Positions 22,932 through 33,528 of a DNA stretch of 64,000 nucleotides are shown piece after piece. The stretch's first letter is position 1. Every line of letters starts with the position of its first letter. The notes beneath the pieces were generated by a model, which saw only the letters and a list, made by a program, of their open reading frames with translations, did no database searches and had not been told where the DNA came from. Source of the stretch: Aquilaria yunnanensis (taxonomy: Eukaryota; Streptophyta; Magnoliopsida; Malvales; Thymelaeaceae); contig CM077600.1 in NCBI GenBank assembly GCA_039654915.1, positions 39,602,492 to 39,666,491 on the forward strand, written 5' to 3'. The translations under genes were made by a program, and so were the position numbers.

Positions 22932-24463
22932 GAAAGAGAAGGGAGAAAGAGTCCGACAAAATGAGGGAGAAGAAGTAGGGGAAACAAGGAGAGGAGGGAA
23001 GATAGATGATGAGTGAGGTTGCTTGCATGGAAGTAAGGTTTAGAGATCAGGTGGAGGCATTGGGCGGGTCTTTTGGGAGGAGGAAATTAGTAGCAAGTAA
23101 TAATTATAAGCTAGATGGGTGTGGGAGGGACATGAGCAAAATGTTTGCGATGTCAGGTATTAGAGCAGCCCCAAGAATTCCGCCTGACCCAAAAACCTCA
23201 CAATTTTCTTTCGTGAAAAAAGAGCTAAAACCTGACACGCGATTCTAGTTGCCCGCTTTCTCGAGTTGCGCCTTATATAAGCAAATTTTATGTCCTTTAA
23301 TAATTATGAGCAATTATATGGCTGTGTACGCCCCTTCATGGGCATTATTGGCTTCGTGGCATACTAAAGGACAGATGGACAGTGGTTCTGTGATTGTATG
23401 TATATATTTAGGGAGATTGAATTATATGTACGTATGTATTAGTTGATCATAAGTTGGATTGATTAGCTAGTGTCGTGTGGCTAGCAAGTTTTGTCGAAGG
23501 TGATTCATGATTTATAAGTTAATTTGTGGTAATTAATTAGCTTGGTTTTGGCCCTTTTGGGTAATCTAATTGCATAGAAACTAGAAGGAGTTGGCAGGAA
23601 ATGTTTGTGAGAAGGACACAGGTTGGTGGGCTAATTGTTTCACTGCTTACGTATTGGTTGGTTCCTTGGTCTTTTTTTAGGGTTAGGTGAGCTAGAGACC
23701 TTAACTTATTAGCAACTTCTATCACACTAATTCCTTTTTCATTTTTATATACTTTCATTCCTCCATCGATCTTTTGTATCCATATATGCCGAGAGAAATT
23801 AAATTTTATAGAGTATATGTCAAGTACATTCATAAACCACACCCATGAGCACACAAATATATATATATAATAAAGAAGAAGAGGAAAGAGGAGTGGACTA
23901 TATTTTGCTTATTTCAAACCGATATATTATTCGATCGAGTAATTTGGTAAAATGTTTTAGTATGGGAAGTGCGTTTTCACATCGAAATATAATTACGTCG
24001 ATGTCAATCACAACCCAAAATTTTGACCTCTAAGTTAAACTTTCTTGTCATTGCAGATGCATGTCTAGATTCAACCAGATAGCATCCTATGGACCTATTC
24101 CTAGTTATTTGGACATGCTATATCCTTTAGTGACATTATTATGGTTCTTTTAACTGACAAAATATGAGTCTCATATATACTAAATTTTTTTGAAAGGCTA
24201 TTGGAAAGAAGTTTTATGATTAGTGTTCAAATTTTGAATATTTTATTAATAGTATAATTAAATTATTAATAAATTATAAGATAAAAATTACCCTGGAATA
24301 AATTTTTTCTTCTAAATTTTAATATTAATTGCCAGTATTAATAACAAAGGGAGCTGAGGATCTGGATCTCCAATTACATCCAAGACACAACTACATATTA
24401 GAAAATGTAATTATAAATTTTTTCTTTTTCTTGGTACATGTAACATGTTGTGCATAAAAATTA

Positions 24464-24688
24464 CTTCATTCGTTCTAAATTCTTTAATCAATTTTAGTTT
24501 TTTATTTTTAAGTTTGACTAAATCTATTTATATTATTATTTGATACAAAATTTTAAACCATTATATTTAAAACTATAATTCTTGTAGTTTCTTAGCATAA
24601 TTTTTTCAAAAAAAATAATAACATAAATAAATTCTAATCAAAATTAAGTAAAAAAACTAAAATAGAGCAAAAAAGTTGGGGACGGAGT
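24464..24688. mobile_element. Stowaway-like MITE (about 225 bp)
   Basis: The left end CTTCATTCGTTCTAAATTCT and the reverse-complemented right end (CTCCGTCCCCAACTTTTTTG) are degenerate Stowaway termini. Both continue into TTTTAGTTTTTT, and TA flanks lie at 24462-24463 and 24689-24690. Non-coding. Confidence 0.65.
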
Positions 24689-24764
24689 TACTACAGTTTT
24701 TGGGCTATCATGGAAGTGAATAGAGTGTAAGTGAATGTAAGGATCAGTTAACTTCTACTTTTTT

Positions 24765-25090
24765 CATTTCATAGAGATAGTGATGTTTTCTGAAACTATA
24801 CATGTATTCCACAAAAACAACATACCATCTCTTTGTTTAATTAAAGATACTTGCACTTTTCTTTGCATAAAAACTACTGTTTTTGTGTTAGTGAAATCTA
24901 CACATCATGCAAGGATTCCTATATTGTTAATATATGTGAATGTCATTTTTTCTATAAGTTTTATTGTTATCATTTCATAGAGCAACAAAATGTGAAACTA
25001 TGCAAGTATGCCGCCAAAACAATAGACCATATCTTTTATTAATTAAAGATACTTACAATTTTTCACCCATGTTCCACTCTTCAATTCTAC
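24765..25090. repeat. Imperfect tandem duplication, period about 206 bp
   Basis: CATTTCATAGAG begins at 24765 and again at 24971. About 100 bp after each copy stays similar (for example GAAACTATACATGTATTCC against GAAACTATGCAAGTATGCC, and TTAATTAAAGATACTTGCA against TTAATTAAAGATACTTACA). Confidence 0.6.
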
Positions 25091-25260
25091 CTGACCATTA
25101 TTTTCATTTTATAGGAACCAAACTAATAAGCTTAGTCACCTTTTGCTTGTTGCCCAAACCATCTGCCCAACAAAGCTGCTCTTCCAAGAATGTAAGTGCA
25201 TGTCATTGCTCCATCTTGCTCCATTGCTCATTAATATAATGTTTTTTCTTACTACTAAAA

Positions 25261-25545
25261 TTTTATAGGTTACCAATGCACAGTTACTAACTGCTGCGCG
25301 TTGGTAAACGCACATTGGTATTCGATTCGTTGGAAATTTTTTTACCAATGCGCAAAAATTAACACGTTGATAAATTCCAACGCGTGCACGTTGGTAAAAT
25401 GCACGTTGGTAATTACCAACAGTCAGGAACCGGTCTTGGTTTCCAACGCGTAGTTTAAGTTACCAACTGTCATGGCAGTTGGTAATTACCAACGCGTATG
25501 GCAATTGGTAAGTTACCAACTGCCATGACAGTTGGTAATTCGGAA
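25261..25545. repeat. Left subterminal repeat cluster
   Basis: At least a dozen copies of a TACCAACGCG-type word in both orientations, including palindromes such as TTGGTAATTACCAA and arms of TTACCAACTGTCATGGCAGT. These are the presumed transposase binding sites of the CACTA-like element. Confidence 0.75.
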
Positions 25546-25831
25546 CAACTAAATATCACTCCTTCGAAAACTTTGGGCGCATGTCTCTACGAGGGCAAAG
25601 CTAACGAACACCAAATACTCGCCTTATATATATAATTTTCAATCAAAGATCAAGAAACAAAACTATACACATGATCGTTCCTCGTAGCAACTACATGCTC
25701 GGAACTATAAACACTTCCTAAAATCTCCTAAAATCTATATTGTGCGCACGCACCACGCACCACCACTTATTGCTTTTGCTTCAACCTTCTTATAGGACCT
25801 TTGTCGGAGCTGCCACTTATTGTTGAAGTAA

Positions 25832-26511
25832 TCAACAATTTCTCCAACAATTTTTCACCTTCAGGGCAGATTGACGAACTTGTTCATTGCCATCCAAGCA
25901 TCTCCCTAGTATTTTGTCCCAGTATAGTTGGATGATACCACCACAGATGTTAGTGTCCCCAGCACCAGCAGCAACAGGCACACTGCTGCCACCTAGAGAA
26001 TCAAAAGCCACATCACCTCCCGGCTTATCCATTCCCAGTTGACTTTCAGCATCCAAAAGATACTCGTACAAATTTTGCAGCATTTGCATCTGATCAACAC
26101 AGTGACTTAGCATGCATATCATGTATGCATATGTGAAATGATATATGTTTTGTTTTTACCTTCAGGCGGACATTACATCCTTCAGATAATGTTGTCTCCA
26201 AGATTGTCTCGATATCCCTTTCCAACATGTAGTCTGGTCTAGCAATTAGAACATATCCCAAGGCCTAAACAAAAAAATGGACATTTGATCATACAACAAA
26301 GAGTACAGAAAATTCTTGAACCAATAAATCACAGAAAGAAAAGGCTCACTTGCAAAGATCTAACTTTTATGCTTAAATCCTCCATCCTCAGGTATTTACT
26401 GAACAAATTAATACTGCTTGTGACATCAATGTTATTGTTCTCGGAGGCAGTAACCAATGAGTACCCATAACGTATAAGCAATCCAAGACAAAAGAGAGAT
26501 CGCCCCACTTG
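25832..26511 (-). pseudogene. SCC2: Captured SCC2 (Nipped-B/NIPBL cohesin loader) exons
   Basis: Three consecutive exons of the plant cohesin-loading subunit SCC2, from its C-terminal HEAT-repeat region: 26350-26511 (54 aa, [17 protein letters not shown]), 26160-26264 (35 aa, [20 protein letters not shown]) and 25859-26089 (77 aa, [20 protein letters not shown] then [14 protein letters not shown]). All boundaries are GT-AG and phase 0, and the introns are retained, so capture was from genomic DNA. The last donor (GTGAAA) has no partner; reading through ends at a TGA at 25832. A full SCC2 is well over 1500 aa, so this is about a tenth of the protein. No internal stop or frameshift is present in the exons, which suggests recent capture. 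Confidence 0.88.
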
Positions 26512-27770
26512 CTGAGAGAACTCAATAAAATGCATCTTAGTAAGCTTTTAATTAAATTTATTCAACTAAAGAAAACATGAATGCACTCACAAATAGTATT
26601 CTAATATTAAAAAACTTGTTCCATAGCAGATATCACATGAAAAAGGACATCTATTGTTTTTTAAGATTATAAGAAACTGAAAAGTTTGCGGTTTAATTGC
26701 AATAATAGGTGGAAATGGAAGTACAAAACCTAGTTAACACATACAAACTTAAACATCTTCAAGAAAATCAAATAGATATGATTCTGCTATCAAACAAGTA
26801 CAGAAGGACAGGTGAATAAACAGCAGCTAAAAGCGCCAAGAAAAATAAAACAAAAACTGTTTTGTCCTTAGCACAGACAAAAACTAAGGATCCTACCCCT
26901 CCAATATCAAAAGAACATGGAACAAAACAGATTTCCCCACGTGCTTCTGGAAAAATAACAAACAACATGGAACATTCAGTGCCAACTTCCCTTTGCCATT
27001 TGATAGAGTTTTGGAACTTCTTTCACAGAAGAATCAAAATGACATACACCAAGTCCTAATTTATTAGGAAGAAGGATCAGAGGCTGAGCTTAAAAATGCA
27101 TTTAGTCATAAGGATAAAGTAGAGCAAGCAAAATCAACTCCAGTAGTGTTATCTAATTTCTAGAGTACCAGCAGCAGGACGACATAGAGATTTTTGGCAT
27201 TCTTTTTCATCTCTTTGCGCTAAAACCATCATTAGCTAGACATTCTTTTACTCAAAGGACAGCTAGACATTTTCTGGCTTTGTTTTTCTAATCTCTTTAG
27301 AAGAACAGATCCAGACTAAATAACATAGCAAACAAGAAATGAGATAGACGCTTCAAAAGTTCGAATACTTAAAAAAAAAAAGGCATTTGATCAATCTAGC
27401 AATAACTCCGAATTCAAACTGTAACAGAACAGTTCCTACACTCAGATTACAAGCTACACACATATCCACAAAGGCGAGTTAGCAAACGGATAAATCAACT
27501 GCAAAAGTCAGAGGCACTTACTTGCCAGCGGCGGAGGTGCTCGGCGGAAGCCTTCTTGATGTTTCCGATATCAAAAGGATCGGAAGAGAACTCATCGTCC
27601 TGGTTGTCGGAGCGGCTGTTGCCGGACTCCAGGTCTTGTCGCCGACCGTACGGCGAGCCTCGCTGATTTCTTCGAAATCCCAGATGCCACCGACGTGCAC
27701 AAATCGCAGGTCGCCACCGCTCAGCAAGACGCCAGACAAGACATCGCTTCTCGCTTTCTTGATCGAACAA
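25832..27770 (-). CDS. Possible chimeric ACA-SCC2 open reading frame inside the transposon
   Basis: Joining 27522-27770 to 26350-26511, 26160-26264 and 25832-26089 by their own GT-AG signals keeps phase 0 throughout and gives 257 codons before the TGA. The product would begin with a basic stretch and the ACA N-terminus and end in SCC2 HEAT sequence. Whether it is transcribed is unknown, and no activity is inferred. GC-rich DNA at 27776-28130, upstream of the ATG, resembles a 5' leader with promoter potential. Confidence 0.35.
27522..27770 (-). pseudogene. ACA: Captured first exon of an ACA-type Ca2+-ATPase
   Basis: The minus strand encodes an N-terminal segment typical of plasma-membrane autoinhibited Ca2+-ATPases (ACA8/ACA10 group): [20 protein letters not shown], then [20 protein letters not shown] and WQ at the exon end. 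It stops at a perfect donor (CAA|GTAAGT, 27521/27522), where this gene family has an intron just before the QAALVLNASRRFRYTLDL block that starts the calmodulin-binding domain. That next exon is absent. The in-frame ATG at 27768-27770 lies upstream of the homologous part and may not be the original start. The call rests on a short low-complexity N-terminus, so it is less certain than SCC2. Confidence 0.72.
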
Positions 27771-28369
27771 GGAGATCAGAGTTCAGAAGGTAACACTAGA
27801 AAGAAGCAGATGCACTCGACATAAATTGATCCTTGCTGAGACAAAGAAATGTTGACTGTTAGCTGCGGAGAAGACGCATCGTAAACACCAAAGCAGAATC
27901 GATATGTGGCAACCGAATTTGCGTGCGAAATTTGAACCACACAGGCGGTTAAGGACAGAGGCGACGAGACAGGGAAGCGAAGCTGGCCGAAGAGGCGCGA
28001 CGGCGACAAAACGGGGACGCGACGCGGCGAGGCACAGAGGCTAAGTGAACAAAGCGGCAAAGAGGGAAGAAATGGGGGAGAAGCAGATGAGTGTGTAGAT
28101 GGGAGAAAGACGAAGCAGTAGGGTGAGGGCGAAAGGGTAGGCTAGGGCTTTTTGGGTTTTTTTAGGGTTATGGATCTATTTTGGGCATTATATATATATA
28201 TATAATATAATATACAATTTGTATTGTGTATGAATATATATATTAACATATTTATAGAGTGAAATTAAAAATTATGGTTTTAATATATATGGTGAGATTG
28301 AATATCCTAAAATATATTATTATTATTATTATTATTATATGAAATTTCAATATAATAATATATTATTAT

Positions 28370-28598
28370 AATTACCAACGCGCGTTACCAACGTGCACAC
28401 GCGTTGTTAGTTACCAATGTGCACGTGCGTTGGTATTTACCAACGTGCATGCGCGTTGGTAATTTGCCTGTTAAAAAATGGTTGATTTACCAACGCGCTG
28501 ACGTGTTAGTAAATTTCAATTTTTTTTACCAACGGTCTTACGCATTGGAAATTACCAACGCGTTGTCCGTTGTTAATTTGCCCGTTGGAAAACATGGT
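28370..28598. repeat. Right subterminal repeat cluster
   Basis: Mirror counterpart of the left cluster, with words such as TTACCAACGCGCGTTACCAA and GTGCATGCGCGTTGGTAATT in both orientations. It precedes the right terminus of the CACTA-like element. Confidence 0.75.
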
Positions 28599-28611
28599 AT
28601 TTTTAGTAGTC

Positions 28612-30169
28612 AATCTTACATTCTTAATCATATTATAGCGAGACAAGTAACTCTACTTATTTTCCTAGTCAATTTTTGCCATTTGCCACACCATTATTCA
28701 CTGAATTCAAAATTGCATTTGTATTGTAAGTTCAATCTTTAGCTTACTCTAGTATTTGTTTTACCTTTCAACATAACCTGTAGACTTCTCGTGCTCCCAA
28801 GCAGCACATGTATTGTAATCTTCATTCCTTTCAACTTTATAGTTATTTGATTCCATCTTATAGTTACATTTTGAATTATCTCTAATGTTACTTACAGAAG
28901 TCACGCATGTTCACCATTTTCACAGGATTAAATTTGTAGAAGATTGCAATGCTGCTGTTGAATTCTCTAAAATAGATTATTCTTACAATATAAGACTTTA
29001 CTTCCTTTGCGCATGATGTAATATTAAGCTTATTGAATTTATCTTTCAAATTGTCAATCTTTAAGTTGTTGTTTATATATCAGTTACATGACATGCTTAA
29101 TATGAAGCACTTTTTTGTCTGTTAGACGAATTATAAAACTTGAGAAGTAATATATATGCCGCCTTCTTCAATTTTTCTTTTTTGAAAAAGTAATATATAG
29201 TCATTTATTTCTAATATATAATGACAAGCAAAGCATCCCTGGGAAAAACTTTTTGGAAAAAAAAAACTAAGAAAATGGATGCACGGGAACCTGACGCACG
29301 TATTTATGTTAAATAGCAGGTTTTATTGTTAAAATGTCATTTTGAAGCAAATAATTAGAAAGAAATACAAGGCCGTTCCATAAAAAAAAGTAAAAAATAA
29401 AATATAAAAAATTTATAATTCATGATCACTACGTTAATCGTTGAAGTGTAACTTGAGGTACATAAAAAAATATTTGTCAACTATAATCGTAAAAGAACAA
29501 ATAGTTTGTCTCCACATTATACGTATATGTATAAATATAGGATTTTATTTAAAACATGAATTAAGGGCATGGGATTAATTTCTTCCATTTCCAAACAAAA
29601 CTAGATCTAGATTAGATATATATACGAAATTGAGCAGAAGAATTAATGTAATTATGCATGCATCTGGATGCCGTAACTGAAAATGCGAAAGCAAATGGTC
29701 CGTTTTGGAAGAGTTTTTAAATTAGTATTAGTGTTTTTAATGATTTATTAACAAAAAGAGATTAAACCATTAAAACTAAAATTTAAAAAGTAACATTAGA
29801 TAATTTTTTAGGGACTCTGACATTAATTAATAATGCTAATTAATGCCAAAGGGGTTTAAAAAAAAAATTTAGCTTCCATGATTCAAGTAGAGACAAATCC
29901 CTATCATTTTTTTTTCTGGTGCAATAACAAAACAAATCCTTTTTTTTTTTCCAACTTCTCCTGGATATATAGCTCCATCCTCATCTTATCATTCATCGAG
30001 AAGCGTCAGATAGAGTTGGGTTTGTTTGATAAGGTAAGAATTTGTGCATCCGTCGGACATAAATTTCCAAGCTCATGATCTATCCGTCTCCTAAAAGTAC
30101 ATACTGTAGTTAATTTTTTTCCAAAGAAAAAGTACCAATTGGTGCCTACCAGGATATCTCTAGTGTTAA
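28612..30169. other. AT-rich intergenic region
   Basis: No gene, RNA or complete transposon recognised. Long homopolymer and AT-rich stretches only. Confidence 0.5.
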
Positions 30170-30178
30170 TATAATAAA

Positions 30179-30810
30179 GGCAAAAATATTAAATTTGTTA
30201 ATAAAGTTTTGGGTTAGGAGCAGATATACTATTATATTTTTTTTTTGTCTAATCTTCTACTAATTTTTTAAAATGAATTAGATATGTTATTGAAGTTTTA
30301 AATTAATAGTAGATATGTCACTGATTATTAAAAATCTAACAAAAATTAAAAAGCTAACGAAAAATGTTAAAAATAACATGTTTTGAAATTTTATGTTGAT
30401 AATATAAATTTTAACAAATTTCAAAGAATTTTTATAGTTAAACTCTCTCTCTCCCTCTCTCTCTCTCTCTTAAGAATACCAGAAAGAAGATTAGACAGTA
30501 AAGACAAAGAGAGGGCAGCGATGGGGTTAGGGCGTTGGTGACAAAGATAGCAATAGGGCTAAAACGCTAATGGTAGAAATCAGATTATTTTTTAGCAAAA
30601 ATCTCAAAGGTCTTGATATTTTTTTAAAGATGGGTAATAACCCCAAGATTTCAAAACCTGATATTTTTACTATTTTTCGTTATTTTTCTAAAAAGTAGTG
30701 ACATATTCGGCCTATTTTAAAATATTAGTGAGAGATTAGGCCTTAAAAAATTTATAGTGGCATATCTGGTCCCCATCCAAAATATTAATGATAAATTTGA
30801 TATTTTTGCC
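30179..30810. mobile_element. Mutator-like (MULE) non-autonomous element, 632 bp
   Basis: Terminal inverted repeats of about 190-200 bp start GGCAAAAATATTAAATTTGT on the left and GGCAAAAATATCAAATTTAT on the right (reverse complement). Both continue through CAGATAT, TAATCT and ACTAAT blocks to AACGAAAAAT. A perfect 9-bp target duplication TATAATAAA flanks the element (30170-30178 and 30811-30819), the Mutator hallmark. The centre has a (TC)n run at about 30445-30470. No transposase. Confidence 0.9.
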
Positions 30811-30819
30811 TATAATAAA

Positions 30820-33528
30820 CTATTGCTATTTTACATTGTTTTTTTTTTGCTTAAAAATTATACATGAAACCTGGAAGACTCTGGCGGCAATTTAACCATT
30901 TCCTGCGTACTTGGGTTATGGAGAGTGCCTCACAACTCTCTTATCCCAAACTTGGAGATTTCCTTTTGCATTGCTAGCAAAACTGGAATCACATACCTAT
31001 TTTACAATGTTGAAGTGCTCGAACTTCCACACAAGCTATTCTAATATTTGTTTCATTGCATATTTTTTACATTTTTTTTTTTCAAAAAGCTTATGGATAT
31101 GATTCTAAGTTACATAAAAGGTGGTTGGGAGCAAAGAGCAAAAGCTAGATGAGAACAATAAAATGTCACATTTTAAAACTTAAATAAAACTATTATAAAG
31201 AGAGCTTTTATAGTTAAGAGCAGAAGCACTAACCCAAGTGGCAATACTCAAGTAGAACCGCAGAAGTATTACACCACATAGTATGATCGTTTTGTTACAT
31301 AATAAGTATATATTGTTGTTCCTTCACAAATAATAAAACATAAAGTTAAAAAAAAATTAATCTTAACGATAGCAAGAAAATAGACAATTTTGTAACAAAA
31401 AATTAGTAGATATTAGAGAGTGAAATAGGTAGAAAATAGGAAAAAAAAAATCACCTATATATCAAGAATTATTGGGATGAGTCATTCCATTCTCTTTTTA
31501 GACGTTTTTTGTTATATCAGTGTAGCAGTTTTAGTCATACCGCCCTCAGGATAAAACAATCTAACCATATTGTTGTAGTTCCACATATACATGTATTGTT
31601 GGGAGTAAGCTCCACCTATATCTTTTTTTACCCAATACTATAACTTTATGATACATAGAGAAAATATGACCTTTTGCTATATTATTTTTCATAAAAAATA
31701 TAGAGAGAGTGAGAGAGAGCTGCGAGAATATATTCAAAATCCAAGAGAAACAGACATATGTATGTTTGTGTGTATGTTTGCATGCATGTTGAAAAAAATG
31801 TTAAAACAAAAGTTAATACTCATAAAACCTTTACTAACCGTTTATGTTTTAATGCACACATTATAGGCCTAATGGGTAGGAAAAATAAAGAATGGATATT
31901 AATTATAAAACCAAATGGCTGGTATTGTTAAGGATTTGTAACTAATAAATATTATTTTTTTATTGAAATAAAATCTCCAACAAATATTAGTATTTGCCAA
32001 ATAGCATTATCAATGATCATTTGTAAAACAGATATGTTTAAATGATATATAAATATTAAAAACAGGGGATATATTTTGGGACACAGAAATTTTTTTTTTT
32101 TTAAAAGTAACACATTATGCGAGTGAAAGAGTACTAATAAAGTAATAATTATTAAATTACTTTTCAAAATGTTCTATCATTATCATACCAAAGAAGCAAA
32201 GAAGAAGCAACAGCAGCGAAGTGATCGTTTTTCACATAAGCATTCAGCTGCACATCATAAAAATGAAGGGCCCTACAGACATATTTGAGTGAAGATACCT
32301 CTGCCTCCAACCTCACTCAAGTACATGCTTTAAGCAGCTTCAGCTATATGTGACCATGCTTGATTGTTGATCTACTTCTTTCAAGGAAAATCCAAAACAA
32401 AACAGAGGCACATGCAAAGGCACACTGTTGCAATCCCTTATCCCTCCCCCCCCCCCCCCCCCCCCCCCCACAAAAAAAAAAAAAAAGCAAAAATGTTTTC
32501 ACTTCGTTTTTTTCATCATCAATGCCTAATACGTTTATTCTTCCAAATATATCATTCTCATCATATAAGCTCATAAATGATTATTTTTGTTATTATAATA
32601 GTTGGTAGATGGTAACACAGTTGTGTTCTTTTCAAATTTAAAAGTTCATTAACAAAAAACTCAATATTTTTTTTATATCAAAAACTCATTATTATTTTTA
32701 AAATTTGTTGATTTTTTTTCTCCAGAATCAAAATCATTTGAAAGCTGACACATTATTTATTTAATAATCACTTAGACAAATTTTTTTTTACAAGTTTCCC
32801 CCCATATCCAACTTAAAAAACACAGACAAAATATTTTTAAAATACTTTTTATACTTCTTAAATTGTAAAGTGTACACAAGTATTGTTTTTTGTTTTAAGT
32901 CGGGCTTTGCCATTTTTTCATAGTAGGCCCTGACTTATTTTGTAAGTGCCGCTAGGTTGATTTTGATTAAATGAAATGCGCACTCACTAAAAGTGTTTTT
33001 TTTTTATAAAAAAAGTTTACAACACAAGCGAAAAATCAACAAAATTTAAAATAATGCATTCGATAATTCATTATTTTATCTCTCCCTAGCACGGATAAAA
33101 ATATGCTTACGTTGCATAACACGTCAATAGTATTTACAGAAAAAGTGGGAAGTGAAACATTTTGATTGGGAGGGAGTACATACTACAGACACGTGACTAA
33201 ACACGTCAATAACTCGAGTTTGACTAAAGAAATTGAGATAGCCAGCCGACGGCCCACTACGACATAGCTTGTTTCCTTTAGAAGTATATATTCAAATTCA
33301 ATGTGAAACACCACATGCTATCTTGAACGAAAATGCGATTTAGCGTCTGTAAATTAGATTCTGTTAATGATGGCAACACTTAGAACACAATTGAAGCAAT
33401 ACCCATTTTCATCTCCCTACCTGAAAATGCACATCATCTCAAGGAACTTGCTTTCCTGTAATGTACCTTGTAAGGGTGGGGTGCGGTGGGAATACGGAAG
33501 ATCACCAGAGTTATTTGGAGCCTCTTCA
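30820..33528. other. AT-rich intergenic region
   Basis: No gene recognised. It contains a poly-C/poly-A tract (32446-32485) and, at about 33163-33178, a lone GGGAGGGAGTA typical of a Stowaway right end without a convincing partner. The part next to 33528 is the probable 3' untranslated region of the ARGLU1-like gene. Confidence 0.5.
32446..32485. repeat. Poly-C (24) followed by poly-A tract
   Basis: Twenty-four C, then ACA and about fifteen A. On the minus strand this is a long G run able to form G-quadruplexes. Exact length is uncertain in any assembly. Confidence 0.8.

Larger units (their letters stand above)
22932..25249. other. Intergenic: protease promoter and repeats
   Basis: Upstream region of the protease gene, then AT-rich DNA with a Stowaway-like MITE (24464-24688) and a short tandem duplication (from 24765). 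No gene recognised. Confidence 0.5.
25250..28611. mobile_element. CACTA-like non-autonomous transposon carrying host gene fragments
   Basis: The left end (T)ACTACTAAAA at 25250-25260 is matched by the inverted right end TTTTAGTAGT(C) at 28601-28611. Just inside both ends lie clusters of short direct and inverted subterminal repeats built on TTACCAACGCG / CGCGTTGGTAA, typical of CACTA (En/Spm-like) elements. No transposase is present. Between the ends are three exons of SCC2 and an exon of an ACA Ca2+-ATPase, all on the minus strand, with introns kept. The first base expected of CACTA is missing on both sides and no 3-bp target duplication is evident, so the superfamily call is an inference from the subterminal repeats and the ACTA terminus. 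A PIF/Harbinger-type element is a less likely alternative. Confidence 0.7.

Noticed and set aside
27776..28060. 94-codon minus-strand ORF upstream of the ACA exon
   Set aside because: Different frame from the ACA exon and no family features; better read as captured 5' leader or promoter.
33100..33180. Lone Stowaway-like right end
   Set aside because: No convincing left terminal repeat or matching TA-bounded partner upstream.
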